Shown: positions 1 to 9,748, counted from the first letter of the stretch. The stretch is DNA of 64,000 nucleotides from UBA1351 sp965140555 (GCA_965140555.1 OZ223259.1:186001-250000); one strand, 5' to 3'. Program-made: numbers and translations. The notes: generated by a model not told the origin, from the letters alone.

Positions 1-1489
1 GAGGTTCTTCCTTTTGATTCATCTGGTGGATACAAGCATTCTCCACAAGCGGTTGAATAATCATTTTAGGAATTTTAATAGCCTCTCCTTGGGCTTTATT
101 GATAATTTCATAAGTAAAGTCTTCTTCGAATCTATATTTTTGGAGACTTAGAAATTGTAGTAGAAAAGTAATCTCCTCTTCTATAGGAATAATATCTTCT
201 TCCCACTTCAAGATATTACGAAACATCTTAGCCATATTCTTAATCATTTGAGCCGTTTTTGTTTCCTCATTGGCATAAGCCTTTAAGCGTATACTCTCTA
301 ATGCATTAAATAGAAAATGTGGATTCACTTGACTTTGTAATGCATAAAGTTTGGACTTAACTGCCTCTTTTTCAAATTTAACCTGCATCAATTGGGACTT
401 GTATTCATTCTCAATCAATTCTTCCAATCGTTGGCTCATAATATTCATACTATGTTCCAGTTCCGCAAATTCATCATGTCCTGACTTGGATGTATCAATT
501 TGACGGAATTCACCTCTTGCAATCTGCTCCGATAAATTCACCACTGTTTTGGTTCGTCTGAGGATATTCATGGCAACAATTAATATGAAAAATGTACCTA
601 GAATAATGCTAATTCCTGAAATGACGACACTATAGTGTTGGTATTCTTCAAATTGTTGGACAAAGGCTCCTTCTTCAAACACGCCTACTAGATAGAACGG
701 AAATCCCTCAATCGATCGACGATAGATTTTTACCCCTTCTTGCCGTTGTAAGTCATTAAAATTAGTAAATGTCGATTGTTGTCCTATATCATTCGAAGCA
801 AAGAGAATATACCCATCTTCATCGACAACCATTAATTGTTCAAACAGGCCGATATCATGGAGTTGCTCTGATAAATAACTTAAATTTAAATCCATACGCA
901 TTTCCTTATGATAGAAGCGATACTCCTCATAATAATTCATAGGTCGCCGTATACTGACATTACGTTCAGAGATCGATCGAACACGATCCTTAACCAAGGA
1001 CAATTGGTAGGTAATCTCATTATCTTCATCGTTATATTCAGAGATAATCTGTTCCGTTTCCATCAACTTATACGGATTTTCTTCTTTTCTTACATAGCCT
1101 CCATTGATAATTGTATTATTATTCGTCGTAAAAAGGATGTTCTTTACTTGATTTATGTAAGGAACATCCGCTACAATCAATTCTTTAATATAGGCATACC
1201 GGTCATAATAGTCATTCTCCGAGTAAAAATAATGATCCAAGGTATCATTTAAGGTGAGGTTTTGATCATAACGACGCATCAGTGTCATTATCCCTTCCAT
1301 CTGTCCATGGATATCTTCCGTCTTCATGTCAATCGTTGTCTCAAGCTTACTATAAAGTTCATCTTTAAGATTTTTTTCCACATTACTACTCAAAAAATAC
1401 ACTTGAAACAGAATCGGTACAAAAACCGAGCCGAAAAGAATGAGCACCATTTTCTGTACAAGCGATAGCTGATTTAATACTCTAAGCAT
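1..1489 (-). CDS. YesM-type sensor histidine kinase, truncated by the window edge
   Basis: Membrane sensor kinase partner of the adjacent YesN-like regulator; the 3' end lies outside the window. Translation from the ATG at 1489 starts MLRVLNQLSLVQKMV and has a hydrophobic first helix, an extracytoplasmic sensory region, a second membrane segment near 560-640, a HAMP-like linker near 480-560 and the phospho-acceptor motif VNPHFLFNALES at about 295-335. The last visible residues include the N-box QPLVENACIH, so only the end of the ATPase domain is missing. The start overlaps the end of the regulator gene by 8 bases (ATGCTTAG), indicating translational coupling. Such pairs usually sense extracellular oligosaccharides or the state of a transporter; the ligand cannot be told from the sequence. 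Confidence 0.9.
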   Translation of the reverse strand, partial: MLRVLNQLSLVQKMVLILFGSVFVPILFQVYFLSSNVEKNLKDELYSKLETTIDMKTEDIHGQMEGIMTLMRRYDQNLTLNDTLDHYFYSENDYYDRYAYIKELIVADVPYINQVKNILFTTNNNTIINGGYVRKEENPYKLMETEQIISEYNDEDNEITYQLSLVKDRVRSISERNVSIRRPMNYYEEYRFYHKEMRMDLNLSYLSEQLHDIGLFEQLMVVDEDGYILFASNDIGQQSTFTNFNDLQRQEGVKIYRRSIEGFPFYLVGVFEEGAFVQQFEEYQHYSVVISGISIILGTFFILIVAMNILRRTKTVVNLSEQIARGEFRQIDTSKSGHDEFAELEHSMNIMSQRLEELIENEYKSQLMQVKFEKEAVKSKLYALQSQVNPHFLFNALESIRLKAYANEETKTAQMIKNMAKMFRNILKWEEDIIPIEEEITFLLQFLSLQKYRFEEDFTYEIINKAQGEAIKIPKMIIQPLVENACIHQMNQKEEP

Positions 1490-2957
1490 GTTCAACCCCC
1501 TTGGCATCTTGGCGGAAACTCATGGGGGACAAACCTACCACATCCGAGAATTTAGAAACAAAATACTTACTTTTATCATAGCCCACTTGTTCGGCAATCT
1601 CATAGACCTTCATATCTGTTTCCAGCAACAGACGCTTTGCTCGCTCTATTCGTATCTGATGGATATATTGTTTGATGCCCATTCCCTTTTCCTTTTTAAA
1701 CATACGCCCTAAGTATGTCGCATTCAGGTAAAAGGTTTGACTTAAATTTTGTATACTGAGCGTTTCATTATAATGACAGTGAATATAATCTAATATTTCT
1801 TGATACACATCATTGGAACCGGATTCCTTTTCTTCCTCCACTCGTCTACAGGCGAGTTGCAATTGTTCCAATGTCATATTATGCCACATGTCATAGGAAT
1901 AGAACACCTCATAATCCCGCCATTCCGGGAAAATAATTCCCTCTACTGAGCAATCCAACTGACTTAATGTTTCATAGATTATATAATAAATACGGAAACT
2001 AATTGCATAGACCATATCCATTGCATAATGGACGTCTTTGGCTTCTCTACTCATTGCCAAAAAATCATGCTCAATCTTTTGACTAAGCCCTTCTGTCAAG
2101 TTTTGCTTAAGTTGATTCAAAAACTCACATTTCGTAGCAAGACAACTTTCCGACACGCGGCTCGTGGACGGATAGACGACATGTTTTATGCCATCATAAA
2201 ATGTTGGCGTAACCATTTGATAGAAGTTATGGGTCAATTGTTCTCTAAACGTTAATTCATTATTTTCATACTCCATTAAATCCAACAACGCAATATGTTT
2301 ATTCTTCTTCAAGAAAGCTTCATAGCCGGAATAACGATGTAGAATGGCTTTCTTTTCAACGAGATAACTCGCATAGCATGATCGTTTTCTTACCTCAATA
2401 ACCTCAGAAGAACTAAACTCATTCCATATCAAGGGTTCTTTCGACTCCTCCTTAAGCAAGTAGAGTAATCCGTACCCCTCTAATGCAGATACCTCTTTCG
2501 ATCGTCCTGCATGCAAACTATCATATAAAGCCTTTATCTCTTGCATATGCGATTTCTTGGCCTCTTCTTTCATCTTTTCCAAGTCCTTGTAAACCTCTCT
2601 CAGCAATTCGTAAGCCTCATCTTCGTCAAAAGGTTTTGTGAGATAGCCCTTTGCTCCATAACGCATTGCCTGTCTCGCATATTCAAATTCATTATATCCG
2701 GATAACATAATCACCTGTGTATCTCTATACTCGCTATTTCGCAATTTTTTGACAAATTCAATACCACTCATCATTGGCATATTAACATCTAGGAGAATCA
2801 ATTCAGGTTGAATTTCTACGAGCTTTTCAAAAGCTTCTATACCATTTTTTGCTTTAGCAACAACCTTAAATCCTGCTTCCTCAAAGCACGGTATTTTAGG
2901 TAAATTTTCACGTATTGCTCGTTCATCATCCACAATCATCACAGTAAAATTGCTCAT
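1482..2957 (-). CDS. YesN-type response regulator with AraC DNA-binding domain
   Basis: A 491-residue cytoplasmic transcription factor. The receiver domain (about 1-120) has the acidic pocket VDDE, phospho-acceptor Asp57 in LLDVNMP and the conserved Lys in LTKPFDEDEA. A long, poorly conserved middle is followed by a C-terminal pair of AraC-family helix-turn-helices (about 385-485, ending in VGYDKSKYFVSKFSDVVGLSP). AGGAGG lies just before the ATG. It is the first gene of a two-gene unit with the YesM kinase that follows. A sigma-A-like promoter is visible upstream. Regulators of this type normally activate a linked sugar ABC transporter operon; here that could be the beta-galactosidase operon on the same strand or genes left of the window. 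Confidence 0.93.
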   Translation of the reverse strand: MSNFTVMIVDDERAIRENLPKIPCFEEAGFKVVAKAKNGIEAFEKLVEIQPELILLDVNMPMMSGIEFVKKLRNSEYRDTQVIMLSGYNEFEYARQAMRYGAKGYLTKPFDEDEAYELLREVYKDLEKMKEEAKKSHMQEIKALYDSLHAGRSKEVSALEGYGLLYLLKEESKEPLIWNEFSSSEVIEVRKRSCYASYLVEKKAILHRYSGYEAFLKKNKHIALLDLMEYENNELTFREQLTHNFYQMVTPTFYDGIKHVVYPSTSRVSESCLATKCEFLNQLKQNLTEGLSQKIEHDFLAMSREAKDVHYAMDMVYAISFRIYYIIYETLSQLDCSVEGIIFPEWRDYEVFYSYDMWHNMTLEQLQLACRRVEEEKESGSNDVYQEILDYIHCHYNETLSIQNLSQTFYLNATYLGRMFKKEKGMGIKQYIHQIRIERAKRLLLETDMKVYEIAEQVGYDKSKYFVSKFSDVVGLSPMSFRQDAKGVEHA

Positions 2958-2977
2958 ACATCCTCCTTATATAATTT

Positions 2978-3065
2978 CATATGTACATATTAAACAAATC
3001 TCATATCCCTATTATAACGATTTTAATAAGTATTGCAACTATAACAATTTGCACATGTACATATT
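2978..3065 (-). promoter_or_regulatory. Promoter of the yesN-yesM pair with two ATGTACATATT motifs
   Basis: On the minus strand a -35 TTGCAA (3038-3033) and a -10 TATAAT (3016-3011) are separated by 16 bp. The motif ATGTACATATT occurs at 2981-2991 (between -10 and start codon) and again at 3055-3065 (upstream of -35). The core ATGTACAT is self-complementary. Such paired sites could be operators, but the binding protein is unknown. Confidence 0.5.
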
Positions 3066-3076
3066 CCACACAAAAA

Positions 3077-3109
3077 TATAGCGTAGTCGTAATAACCGAC
3101 TACGCTATA
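3077..3109 (-). terminator. Rho-independent terminator after the GH42 operon
   Basis: Arms ATAGCGTAGTCG and CGACTACGCTAT (12 bp, plus one more A-T pair) enclose a 7-base loop. On the minus strand the stem is followed by TATTTTTG. It lies about 60 bases past the stop codon of the beta-galactosidase gene. Confidence 0.85.
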
Positions 3110-3167
3110 AACGCCTGATATAGTAAGGGAGGAGTAGCTCACCATGAAATACATCTTTTTCGATTTT

Positions 3168-5210
3168 CTATTCTGTTAAAACAACTGTTTCATAACCTTG
3201 AAGGATCATAGATTCTACAACTTTTTCACCTGTATAAAGGTTCCCAAATTCTTGATGTAACGCAATCTCAACGGGTTCTTTGCTGTAGTTAAGGACAAAA
3301 TAGTACCGCTTTCCCCCTTTTACACGGCAAACTAACTCACAATATTCGGGGACCTCTATCTCTGTTTTGTAAGGCGTTAGGACATCTAAACGATTCAAAA
3401 ACGTTCTCACGGCACTTATGCTAAAAGCAGTCCCCAAATAATACGTTTTCCCCTGACCATACTTATGTTCTACCAATGCGCCGGTGCCTTTATAATCCCC
3501 TGTTACTTGAGTGGCAACCACGTTTCCCTCGCCACTTTCTTGTACAAAATCCAAAAAGACAGCAGCTTCAAAGGTATCATTGTCCCACTGAATCGTCACT
3601 GTATCTGAATCCGGCGGTATAAATGTATAGTCATAAACGTCAGCACCGGTTAAATCTCTAAATTTGCCCGGTAGTAAGTCCGTCACACATTGACCGTTGA
3701 TGGACTTCATACCCGAACGACACCCAAGGATTAATGTCCCTCCTTGACGAACATACTCTTCCAGACAAGCCCTGCGTTCATCTGTAACAATCGTCGGATG
3801 GGGATAGAAAAGTACCTTATAGTTTGTTAGCTCCTCCACCGTTGTTCGATCATTTATATAGAAATAATCCATAGGTGTATGGTTTTTCTGGCTGACTTCA
3901 AACAAGGCATTGATACTCTGGCGCTCCATACGATTTTGCCAGACATCTACCTTGGCATCCCAAATGTTGTCATAATCGCGAACAACTCCTACTTTGGCCT
4001 CATAGGACGACCCTGCAACTTCTTGAATTTTATCAAATAATTGATGGACCTTTTGAACCTCACTCAAACGCCGATTATCTCTTCCTGAATAGTCCAAAAT
4101 ACCATGCCAATATATTTCCGTTCCCATCGTACAGGTACGCCACCTGAAATAACTAATATATTCTGCACCGTGAGCAACAGATTGCATGGTCCACAACGTT
4201 AATTGCCCCGGCCTTGGTGATGGCGCTTCCATTCTAGTATTCCATCCGTTTGCCCCGGATTGCTGCTCCATAATACCAAAAGGTTCATTAATAGAACGTA
4301 CATCCGTTAGATGACGACTCCACTTTCGATCCCTTAAATCCGACGGATCCGGATTATATGCATCTAGACAGTACCCAAAGTTCGGATATGAATCATACAT
4401 ATAGTTATCCAACGACTCTTCCTTTAACCGATGATTATCCAAATTCGAGAACATACCGTTTGTTGTAATAAAATCATCGTCCTTTATATACAGTCGTAAT
4501 ATTTTTTCTTGAAGTTTTGCATAGTTGCACGTACTCTCGGAGATAAAACGTATAAAATCAAGCACATGATGCGGATTATTCGACTGACTCACCGTAGGGC
4601 GTGGGACATATATTTCTTCAAAGCTTGTGTACGTTTGATTCCAAAAAGTCGTTCCCCAAGCACTATTTAACGTGTGCAAATCACCATATTGATCCTTAAG
4701 ATACTTGCGAAAAGCCACCGTATCGCTCTCTGAATAGAATTCTTCTATTTCGCAATTCAACTCATTATCAATCTGCCATCCGATAATACTCTTATGTTGA
4801 CCATAATGAGCCGCAAATTTTTCTACAATGGTCGCCGTGAGTGACCGATACTTAGGCGAATTATAGTTATAATGACGTCGGGCTCCATGACGATACAAAA
4901 CACCTGCCTGATTGGCATTTAATACCTCCGGATAAGCATGTGTTAACCATGCGGGTGGCGTTGCTGTCGGTGTACAAAAAATTACTTTCATATCCACTTC
5001 TTCTGCCAGGTCCAAAAACCTGTCGAAAAATTCATATTCGAACACCCCTTCCGTCGGTTCAACCTTGCTCCAAGCAAATTCTGCAACACGTACAACTTCA
5101 ATGCCGACTTTCTTCATCCGCTCCAAATCATCTCTCCATAGATATTCCGGCCAGTGCTCCGGATAGTAGCATGTCCCTATACAATACCTGTTTCCGTCTA
5201 ATATATTCAT
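3168..5210 (-). CDS. Beta-galactosidase, glycoside hydrolase family 42
   Basis: Hydrolyses terminal beta-D-galactosides, probably intracellularly because there is no signal peptide. The 680-residue length fits GH42 (TIM barrel, trimerisation domain, small C-terminal beta domain). The N-terminal GTCYYPEHWPEYLWRDDL signature, the acid/base Glu in GWQIDNELN and the nucleophile Glu in FGIMEQQSGANGW are present. The start at 5210 is preferred because AGGAGG at 5223-5218 sits 7 bases before it; an upstream in-frame ATG at 5216 would leave only one base. It is last in the unit of binding protein, two permeases and this enzyme, so it likely cuts galacto-oligosaccharides or arabinogalactan fragments imported by that transporter. 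Confidence 0.95.
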   Translation of the reverse strand: MNILDGNRYCIGTCYYPEHWPEYLWRDDLERMKKVGIEVVRVAEFAWSKVEPTEGVFEYEFFDRFLDLAEEVDMKVIFCTPTATPPAWLTHAYPEVLNANQAGVLYRHGARRHYNYNSPKYRSLTATIVEKFAAHYGQHKSIIGWQIDNELNCEIEEFYSESDTVAFRKYLKDQYGDLHTLNSAWGTTFWNQTYTSFEEIYVPRPTVSQSNNPHHVLDFIRFISESTCNYAKLQEKILRLYIKDDDFITTNGMFSNLDNHRLKEESLDNYMYDSYPNFGYCLDAYNPDPSDLRDRKWSRHLTDVRSINEPFGIMEQQSGANGWNTRMEAPSPRPGQLTLWTMQSVAHGAEYISYFRWRTCTMGTEIYWHGILDYSGRDNRRLSEVQKVHQLFDKIQEVAGSSYEAKVGVVRDYDNIWDAKVDVWQNRMERQSINALFEVSQKNHTPMDYFYINDRTTVEELTNYKVLFYPHPTIVTDERRACLEEYVRQGGTLILGCRSGMKSINGQCVTDLLPGKFRDLTGADVYDYTFIPPDSDTVTIQWDNDTFEAAVFLDFVQESGEGNVVATQVTGDYKGTGALVEHKYGQGKTYYLGTAFSISAVRTFLNRLDVLTPYKTEIEVPEYCELVCRVKGGKRYYFVLNYSKEPVEIALHQEFGNLYTGEKVVESMILQGYETVVLTE

Positions 5211-5229
5211 TGTCATTCCTCCTATTTTT

Positions 5230-6090
5230 TTAACCTTTTACCGCACCTGCTGTCAAACCGCTCATAAAGTACTTCGACGCTACAAGGAAGCAAATTAATA
5301 ATGGCAATACAGCACATGTACTTGCCAACATCATTGCACCATAATCCGTTCCTCTGTCTGAAACCATTGCCTTTAGTATCAAGGGCAAGGTATAGTACTT
5401 TTCTTTTCTTAAAATTAACAAGGCTTGCATAAACTCATTCCAGACGTTGACAAATTGCATAATACCTAACGATGCGTAAGCAGGCTTTAATATGGGTGCA
5501 ATAACCCGGAAGAAAATTGTCCATTCACTACACCCATCAATTCTTGCTGCTTCCATTAATGATTTAGGCACATTGTTCTGACAATATTGCCTCATCCAGA
5601 AAATCCCAAAAGCATTAGCGCTCCCCGGAATAATGAGTGCTTGAAATGAATTAATCCATCCGAACTTACTCATCATAATAAACCATGGAATGATACCCGC
5701 TGTAAAGGGAATCATCATCGTTCCCAACAAAATGACAAATAGCTGTTTTTTTCCGGGAAAATCATATACAGAAAAAGCATATCCCCCTAAAGAACAAAAT
5801 AGCAACACTAAAAAAACATTTCCAAAGGTTACAATACAACTATTCAAAAATCCACGTGGCAAATTAACCGCTTCAACCATATTCCTAAAATTAACGATCA
5901 GATTTGAGCCAAAAGTCATAATCGGTGGAAAGGAATAGATATCATTGGTTGATAACGTAGACATCACAAACATCATATAGAAGGGTACCAGCATTATAAA
6001 CGCAACGCTCACCAAAACAACATACAAAAGAAATTTATTAACGACGCCATTTTTTCTTTTTTTGTTCGTTTCATTCCCTGTTATTGTCAT
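5230..6090 (-). CDS. Carbohydrate ABC transporter permease, MalG/AraQ type
   Basis: A 286-residue inner-membrane permease with about six transmembrane helices. The binding-protein-dependent transport loop contains EAARIDGCSEWTIFF, the EAA motif that contacts the ATPase. The C-terminus KYFMSGLTAGAVKG is typical of the MalG-like half of CUT1 sugar importers. Its ATG overlaps the stop of the upstream permease (ATGA), so the two halves are translationally coupled. No ATPase gene is in the operon; a shared MsmX-like ATPase elsewhere is expected, as is usual for Firmicutes CUT1 systems. Confidence 0.93.
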   Translation of the reverse strand: MTITGNETNKKRKNGVVNKFLLYVVLVSVAFIMLVPFYMMFVMSTLSTNDIYSFPPIMTFGSNLIVNFRNMVEAVNLPRGFLNSCIVTFGNVFLVLLFCSLGGYAFSVYDFPGKKQLFVILLGTMMIPFTAGIIPWFIMMSKFGWINSFQALIIPGSANAFGIFWMRQYCQNNVPKSLMEAARIDGCSEWTIFFRVIAPILKPAYASLGIMQFVNVWNEFMQALLILRKEKYYTLPLILKAMVSDRGTDYGAMMLASTCAVLPLLICFLVASKYFMSGLTAGAVKG

Positions 6091-7022
6091 AAGCTTCTCT
6101 CCCTTCTTCTGTCATCCGGATCTGCCATCACCTTGTTCAAAAAGACAGATATGCATATAATCATGAAGGTGATCATGTATGCAATACTTGATGCATAACC
6201 ATAAGAATTACCTCCCTGTGGTGCTTTATTAAGCAAATACATCATTAACGTTAATCCACCGTTATTCGTTCCACCATTCCAACTATTATTGGTCAAAACG
6301 AATGGCTCTGTAAATAGATTAAACATACCGATTGAGGACTGAATCAATGTAAAAAGGATAATGGGTTTCAACAACGGTATTACGATATTAAACAAAACTC
6401 TCGTATGGGAAGCTCCGTCAATGCGAGCCGCTTCATAAATATCCTTGCTTATTCCTTGCATCCCTGCCAAATAGATGACCATATTCCATCCAATCCATTT
6501 CCAGGCAAACATAATGATAACAGCAACCTTGATAAACGAGCCATCCCCACCCAACCAGTCAATAGGGCCTCTATTTAAGAAGCCAAGAAAATAGTTGATT
6601 AGCCCATAATTGAATCCGAAAAAATTCTGAAAAATAATAGTTATGGCAACGGAACTCGTGACCATAGGCATAAAATAAATGGTTTTGAATATATTCTCCC
6701 TACGAATAATTTTCGAATTCAAAATATAAGCTAATGCCAATCCTCCCAAGAGAATCGGAATATGGGCAATAATCCCAATGATTAATGTATTGGATAACCC
6801 TTTCCAAAACAAGGTATCTTTTAATAAATTAGCATAATTACCTAGTCCCAAAAACTGCATACTTCCTAAGCCGTTCCAACGAAAAAAACTAAGAAAAAAA
6901 CCACTTACCATCGGAAAGAGTCCAAAAATGGCAAATAGGATGTAAAACGGTGCAATATACGCATACGCCACGCGATTATCCTTAATAATCTGAATAACAG
7001 ATTTTTTCTTCAAAGCATCCAC
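6087..7022 (-). CDS. Carbohydrate ABC transporter permease, MalF/UgpA type
   Basis: A 311-residue membrane protein with about six helices. The cytoplasmic loop has EAARIDGASHTRVLF (EAA motif). It forms the heterodimeric channel with the permease encoded just downstream and takes substrate from the lipoprotein encoded upstream. Its C-terminus is basic (DPDDRRRERSL), as often seen in MsmF-like subunits. A short gap with a small hairpin separates it from the binding-protein gene. Substrate inferred from the neighbouring GH42 enzyme: beta-galactosides. Confidence 0.93.
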   Translation of the reverse strand: MDALKKKSVIQIIKDNRVAYAYIAPFYILFAIFGLFPMVSGFFLSFFRWNGLGSMQFLGLGNYANLLKDTLFWKGLSNTLIIGIIAHIPILLGGLALAYILNSKIIRRENIFKTIYFMPMVTSSVAITIIFQNFFGFNYGLINYFLGFLNRGPIDWLGGDGSFIKVAVIIMFAWKWIGWNMVIYLAGMQGISKDIYEAARIDGASHTRVLFNIVIPLLKPIILFTLIQSSIGMFNLFTEPFVLTNNSWNGGTNNGGLTLMMYLLNKAPQGGNSYGYASSIAYMITFMIICISVFLNKVMADPDDRRRERSL

Positions 7023-7053
7023 CTCCCATTACTACAATATTTCCCTTAAATAG

Positions 7054-7071
7054 GGCCGGCTTTCACCGGCC
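7054..7071 (-). other. Small GC hairpin between binding-protein and permease genes
   Basis: GGCCGG and CCGGCC arms with a 6-base loop lie in the gap between the solute-binding protein and the permease. There is no U-tract. Similar hairpins in sugar ABC operons can protect the upstream message and raise binding-protein levels; that role here is inference. Confidence 0.45.
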
Positions 7072-7077
7072 TCATTT

Positions 7078-8475
7078 TTATTCTTTCCAAACACCCGCAT
7101 CTTCTAGTATCTTTATTTGTTCTTTCTTCAACTCAACTGTTGCTTCTTGAATATCTTCTCCCAAGCGGGTTCTTATTTCTTCCGGTGAATCTCCTGCTTC
7201 GGCACCTGCATTGAAAGAACTATAAATATAGCTTTCTGCCGTTACATCCATAATCGTATTATTCACAACCGGTACATCTTTAGCTATTTGAGTTGCAATA
7301 GAATTAGGTGCTTGTCCACCAAAGTAGGGATCTCCCTGAGTATATAATTCAGGACGAGCTTCCCATGCGGGCATATATGCCGGGAAGTAATCAACAGCCT
7401 CAAACATATCATTTTGACCTTGACTCGTTGCCAACATATATTTTACAAACGCCCAAGCGGCTTCTTTTTCTTCCGATTGTTGAGGAATTACTAAAAATGA
7501 TCCACCCCAGTTCGTCGATGGCATGTCTCCGGGTAAGACCGTTGCTCCCCAGTTGCCTGCACCTTCCGGATCAATATCCGTCTTTAAGAAACCAGAGAAC
7601 CAGGATCCTGCCGCCACAGATACACACGCACCATTTGCATAAGCCGCATATGCCTCACTACTCCACATATCGACATTCATATCCCATCCCTTATCTCGAA
7701 TAGCCAAGGCAGCCTCTAGACACGCTAAGTCTCCGTCACGTTCCAACTGAAGATTCAACGCTTCATCATAATAATCTCGATTAATAAACATCCATTGATA
7801 TGGATAGGCCGCTGATGGTAAAAACCACCGTTCCCCCGGTATTGAGACAGCTTCAGCGACTTCAAGAACACCATCCCACGTCGCCATAAGTTGAGCGACT
7901 TCTTCAGGATCTGTCGGCAAACCAACTTCTTCAAACACATCGGTGCGATAATAATACAATGTCGGCCCCAAGTCCCATGGTATCGCAACCAAATGTTCAC
8001 CGTTAGATGAAACGCCTTGCTCCCATTTAAAATCAACAAAATCGGATGATAAATCATTAGCACCTAATTTGTACAGATCCGTTAATGCCTCACTATCTCT
8101 ATACTGGGAAATATATGCACCTTCAACCATCGCTACATCCGGAGCATCCGTTCCTGCTACCAATGCACTTTGTAGCGCTTGGTGATGGCTCGTCGTATCA
8201 GTAAAAATCAATTCAACCTGAATACCTGGATATACGTCATGGAATCCGGCAAGGGCTGCTTCAAAGGCATCATCTCCAGACGGCCATCCTCCAACTTCTA
8301 TGGTTGCTTCTATCTCATTCGGATTTTCCTCTACTTGACGACTAATTTCTTGTCCTTGTTCATCATCTACGGCACCACCGGTAGAACCACTCCCACCACA
8401 GCCGACCAAAAGCGTTAATACCAGTAATAACGCTAGATATTTTGCTGATGTACAGCTTTTTATTGTAGTTTTCAT
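7078..8475 (-). CDS. Extracellular sugar-binding lipoprotein of a CUT1 ABC importer
   Basis: A 465-residue family 1 solute-binding protein. The N-terminus has a basic and hydrophobic signal ending in lipobox LLVGC, so Cys26 is the likely lipidated residue that anchors the mature protein outside the cell membrane. A low-complexity acidic linker follows, then the fold seen in MalE/UgpB-like proteins (GTDAPDVAMVEGAYI, VAIPWDLGPTLYYY). It is first in the structural operon, directly after the lacI-type gene on the same strand, with a strong GAGGAGG site. It should deliver galactosides to the two permeases that follow. The specificity is not visible in the sequence. Confidence 0.93.
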   Translation of the reverse strand: MKTTIKSCTSAKYLALLLVLTLLVGCGGSGSTGGAVDDEQGQEISRQVEENPNEIEATIEVGGWPSGDDAFEAALAGFHDVYPGIQVELIFTDTTSHHQALQSALVAGTDAPDVAMVEGAYISQYRDSEALTDLYKLGANDLSSDFVDFKWEQGVSSNGEHLVAIPWDLGPTLYYYRTDVFEEVGLPTDPEEVAQLMATWDGVLEVAEAVSIPGERWFLPSAAYPYQWMFINRDYYDEALNLQLERDGDLACLEAALAIRDKGWDMNVDMWSSEAYAAYANGACVSVAAGSWFSGFLKTDIDPEGAGNWGATVLPGDMPSTNWGGSFLVIPQQSEEKEAAWAFVKYMLATSQGQNDMFEAVDYFPAYMPAWEARPELYTQGDPYFGGQAPNSIATQIAKDVPVVNNTIMDVTAESYIYSSFNAGAEAGDSPEEIRTRLGEDIQEATVELKKEQIKILEDAGVWKE

Positions 8476-8546
8476 TTAAAAAAAACCTCCTCTTCCATTG
8501 CACCTATACCATCCTAACAACAAGTACCCCTTTACTTTCTTTACAC

Positions 8547-9611
8547 CTAAATTCTTATGTCTCTTACACTGTCTCTTTCAAGTATCGTTGTCGGAATATG
8601 AATGATTTGTTTTTCCTTATGCCTGTCTAAGATAGACAACAGTTCTCGAACACACATTTTCCCCATTTGACGTGCATCTACTTTTAATGTTGTTAACTTT
8701 GGTTCTGTTTTTTCACCGTCCAATATACCATCAATTCCCATAACCGAAAGATCTTTAGGAATGCTCATCCCTCTATCTTTCATACCCTTGCAGAAGCCAA
8801 GAGCCATTTCATCGTTAAAACAAATGACTGCTGTAGCATCTAGCTTGCGTTCCATAAAAATATCCGCAGCCAACCGTCCTTTTTCATAGAACTGTTCCCA
8901 TACATCATTTGGACGGGCAGTATACTCTTCCATGAACCGCATAATCCTATGATCTTCTGACAGGCATTGGATACATATACCCAAAAAGTATCGCTCTAGC
9001 TGTTCTTGAAATTCGCATTTCATGAACTCTTTCCATGCATTTACACGACTACATTTTTCATGAAAGCTATACGGTGAAACCATGGCAATTTTTGAGTGAC
9101 CTTTGGATTCAAGATAATGTAAGGCATCTTTCATCCCTGTGTACAAATCCGAATCAATGAGTGGCACCGCTTTGGAAAAATATACTTCGTCTCCATAGGC
9201 GGCAGTTACTACAGGCAGATAATAATTTTTCCCAATCTGTTCAAGATATTTAGCTGTTACGCTATGGTTAGGAAGAATAATGCCGTCAATCATAAGTTTC
9301 GGAATCATATCAAAATTAAACCGGCCATTCATCATTACCATATAACCACTTTCTTCTGCTTCATCCAACATGCCTTCATACAGTTCAATATTAAACTGAT
9401 TATTCAAATCTTTTGAATAGAATAAAATTTGCTTCGTTCGCCTTTGTTGTAGTGACATGGCTACAGGATTAGGATGGTAGCCCAATTCCTCAGCCACACG
9501 TAAGATTTCTTTCCGTTTATCACTATTCACATAACCACTATTGTTGAGCGCTCTTGAAACTACGGAAACTGACACACCGACTTTATTAGCAATATCTTTT
9601 CTCGTAATCAT
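8547..9611 (-). CDS. LacI-family transcriptional regulator
   Basis: A 354-residue repressor. Residues 1-50 form the LacI helix-turn-helix and hinge (ITRKDIANKVGVSVSVVSRALNN, ending VAMSLQQRRTKQI). A periplasmic-binding-like effector domain follows (DGIILPNHS, AVICFNDEMALGFCKG, LSVMGIDG). It sits immediately upstream of the binding protein-permease-GH42 unit on the same strand, separated by 71 bases, and may be cotranscribed with it. The likely role is sugar-responsive repression of this operon. I could not pick out a convincing palindromic operator. Confidence 0.93.
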   Translation of the reverse strand: MITRKDIANKVGVSVSVVSRALNNSGYVNSDKRKEILRVAEELGYHPNPVAMSLQQRRTKQILFYSKDLNNQFNIELYEGMLDEAEESGYMVMMNGRFNFDMIPKLMIDGIILPNHSVTAKYLEQIGKNYYLPVVTAAYGDEVYFSKAVPLIDSDLYTGMKDALHYLESKGHSKIAMVSPYSFHEKCSRVNAWKEFMKCEFQEQLERYFLGICIQCLSEDHRIMRFMEEYTARPNDVWEQFYEKGRLAADIFMERKLDATAVICFNDEMALGFCKGMKDRGMSIPKDLSVMGIDGILDGEKTEPKLTTLKVDARQMGKMCVRELLSILDRHKEKQIIHIPTTILERDSVRDIRI

Positions 9612-9650
9612 GGTATACCCCTTTTTCTTTTACTGGCTTAAGTCACTATT

Positions 9651-9679
9651 AATGTAGCACTGCACACAAAATTATTCAA
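9651..9679 (-). promoter_or_regulatory. Promoter of the lacI-type gene
   Basis: Minus strand -35 TTGAAT (9679-9674) and -10 TACATT (9656-9651) with a 17-bp spacer, 40 bases before the start codon. There is no better candidate in the gap. Confidence 0.5.
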
Positions 9680-9720
9680 GAACACAAAATATGGTCACGT
9701 ATCCACATGTGAAAATGCAC

Positions 9721-9748
9721 AAAAAAAAGGAGCTCATGCTCCTTTTTT
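9721..9748 (-). terminator. Terminator after the first GH127 gene (possibly bidirectional)
   Basis: AGGAGC and GCTCCT arms with a TCAT loop are flanked by a run of eight A on one side and six T on the other. On the minus strand this is a canonical hairpin followed by a U-tract, 23 bases after the GH127 stop codon. Confidence 0.85.

Noticed and set aside
908..1468. Two plus-strand frames opposite the first YesM kinase
   Set aside because: They mirror the coding strand of a clear histidine kinase and have no supported start.
3144..3179. An 11-codon plus-strand frame with a strong GGGAGGAG site, starting MKYIFFDF
   Set aside because: Very short, runs into the end of the opposite GH42 gene, no promoter or family; probably chance.
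7755..8063. A 102-codon frame on the same strand as the binding-protein gene
   Set aside because: Lies wholly inside the binding-protein gene in another frame, with no ribosome-binding site or known domain.
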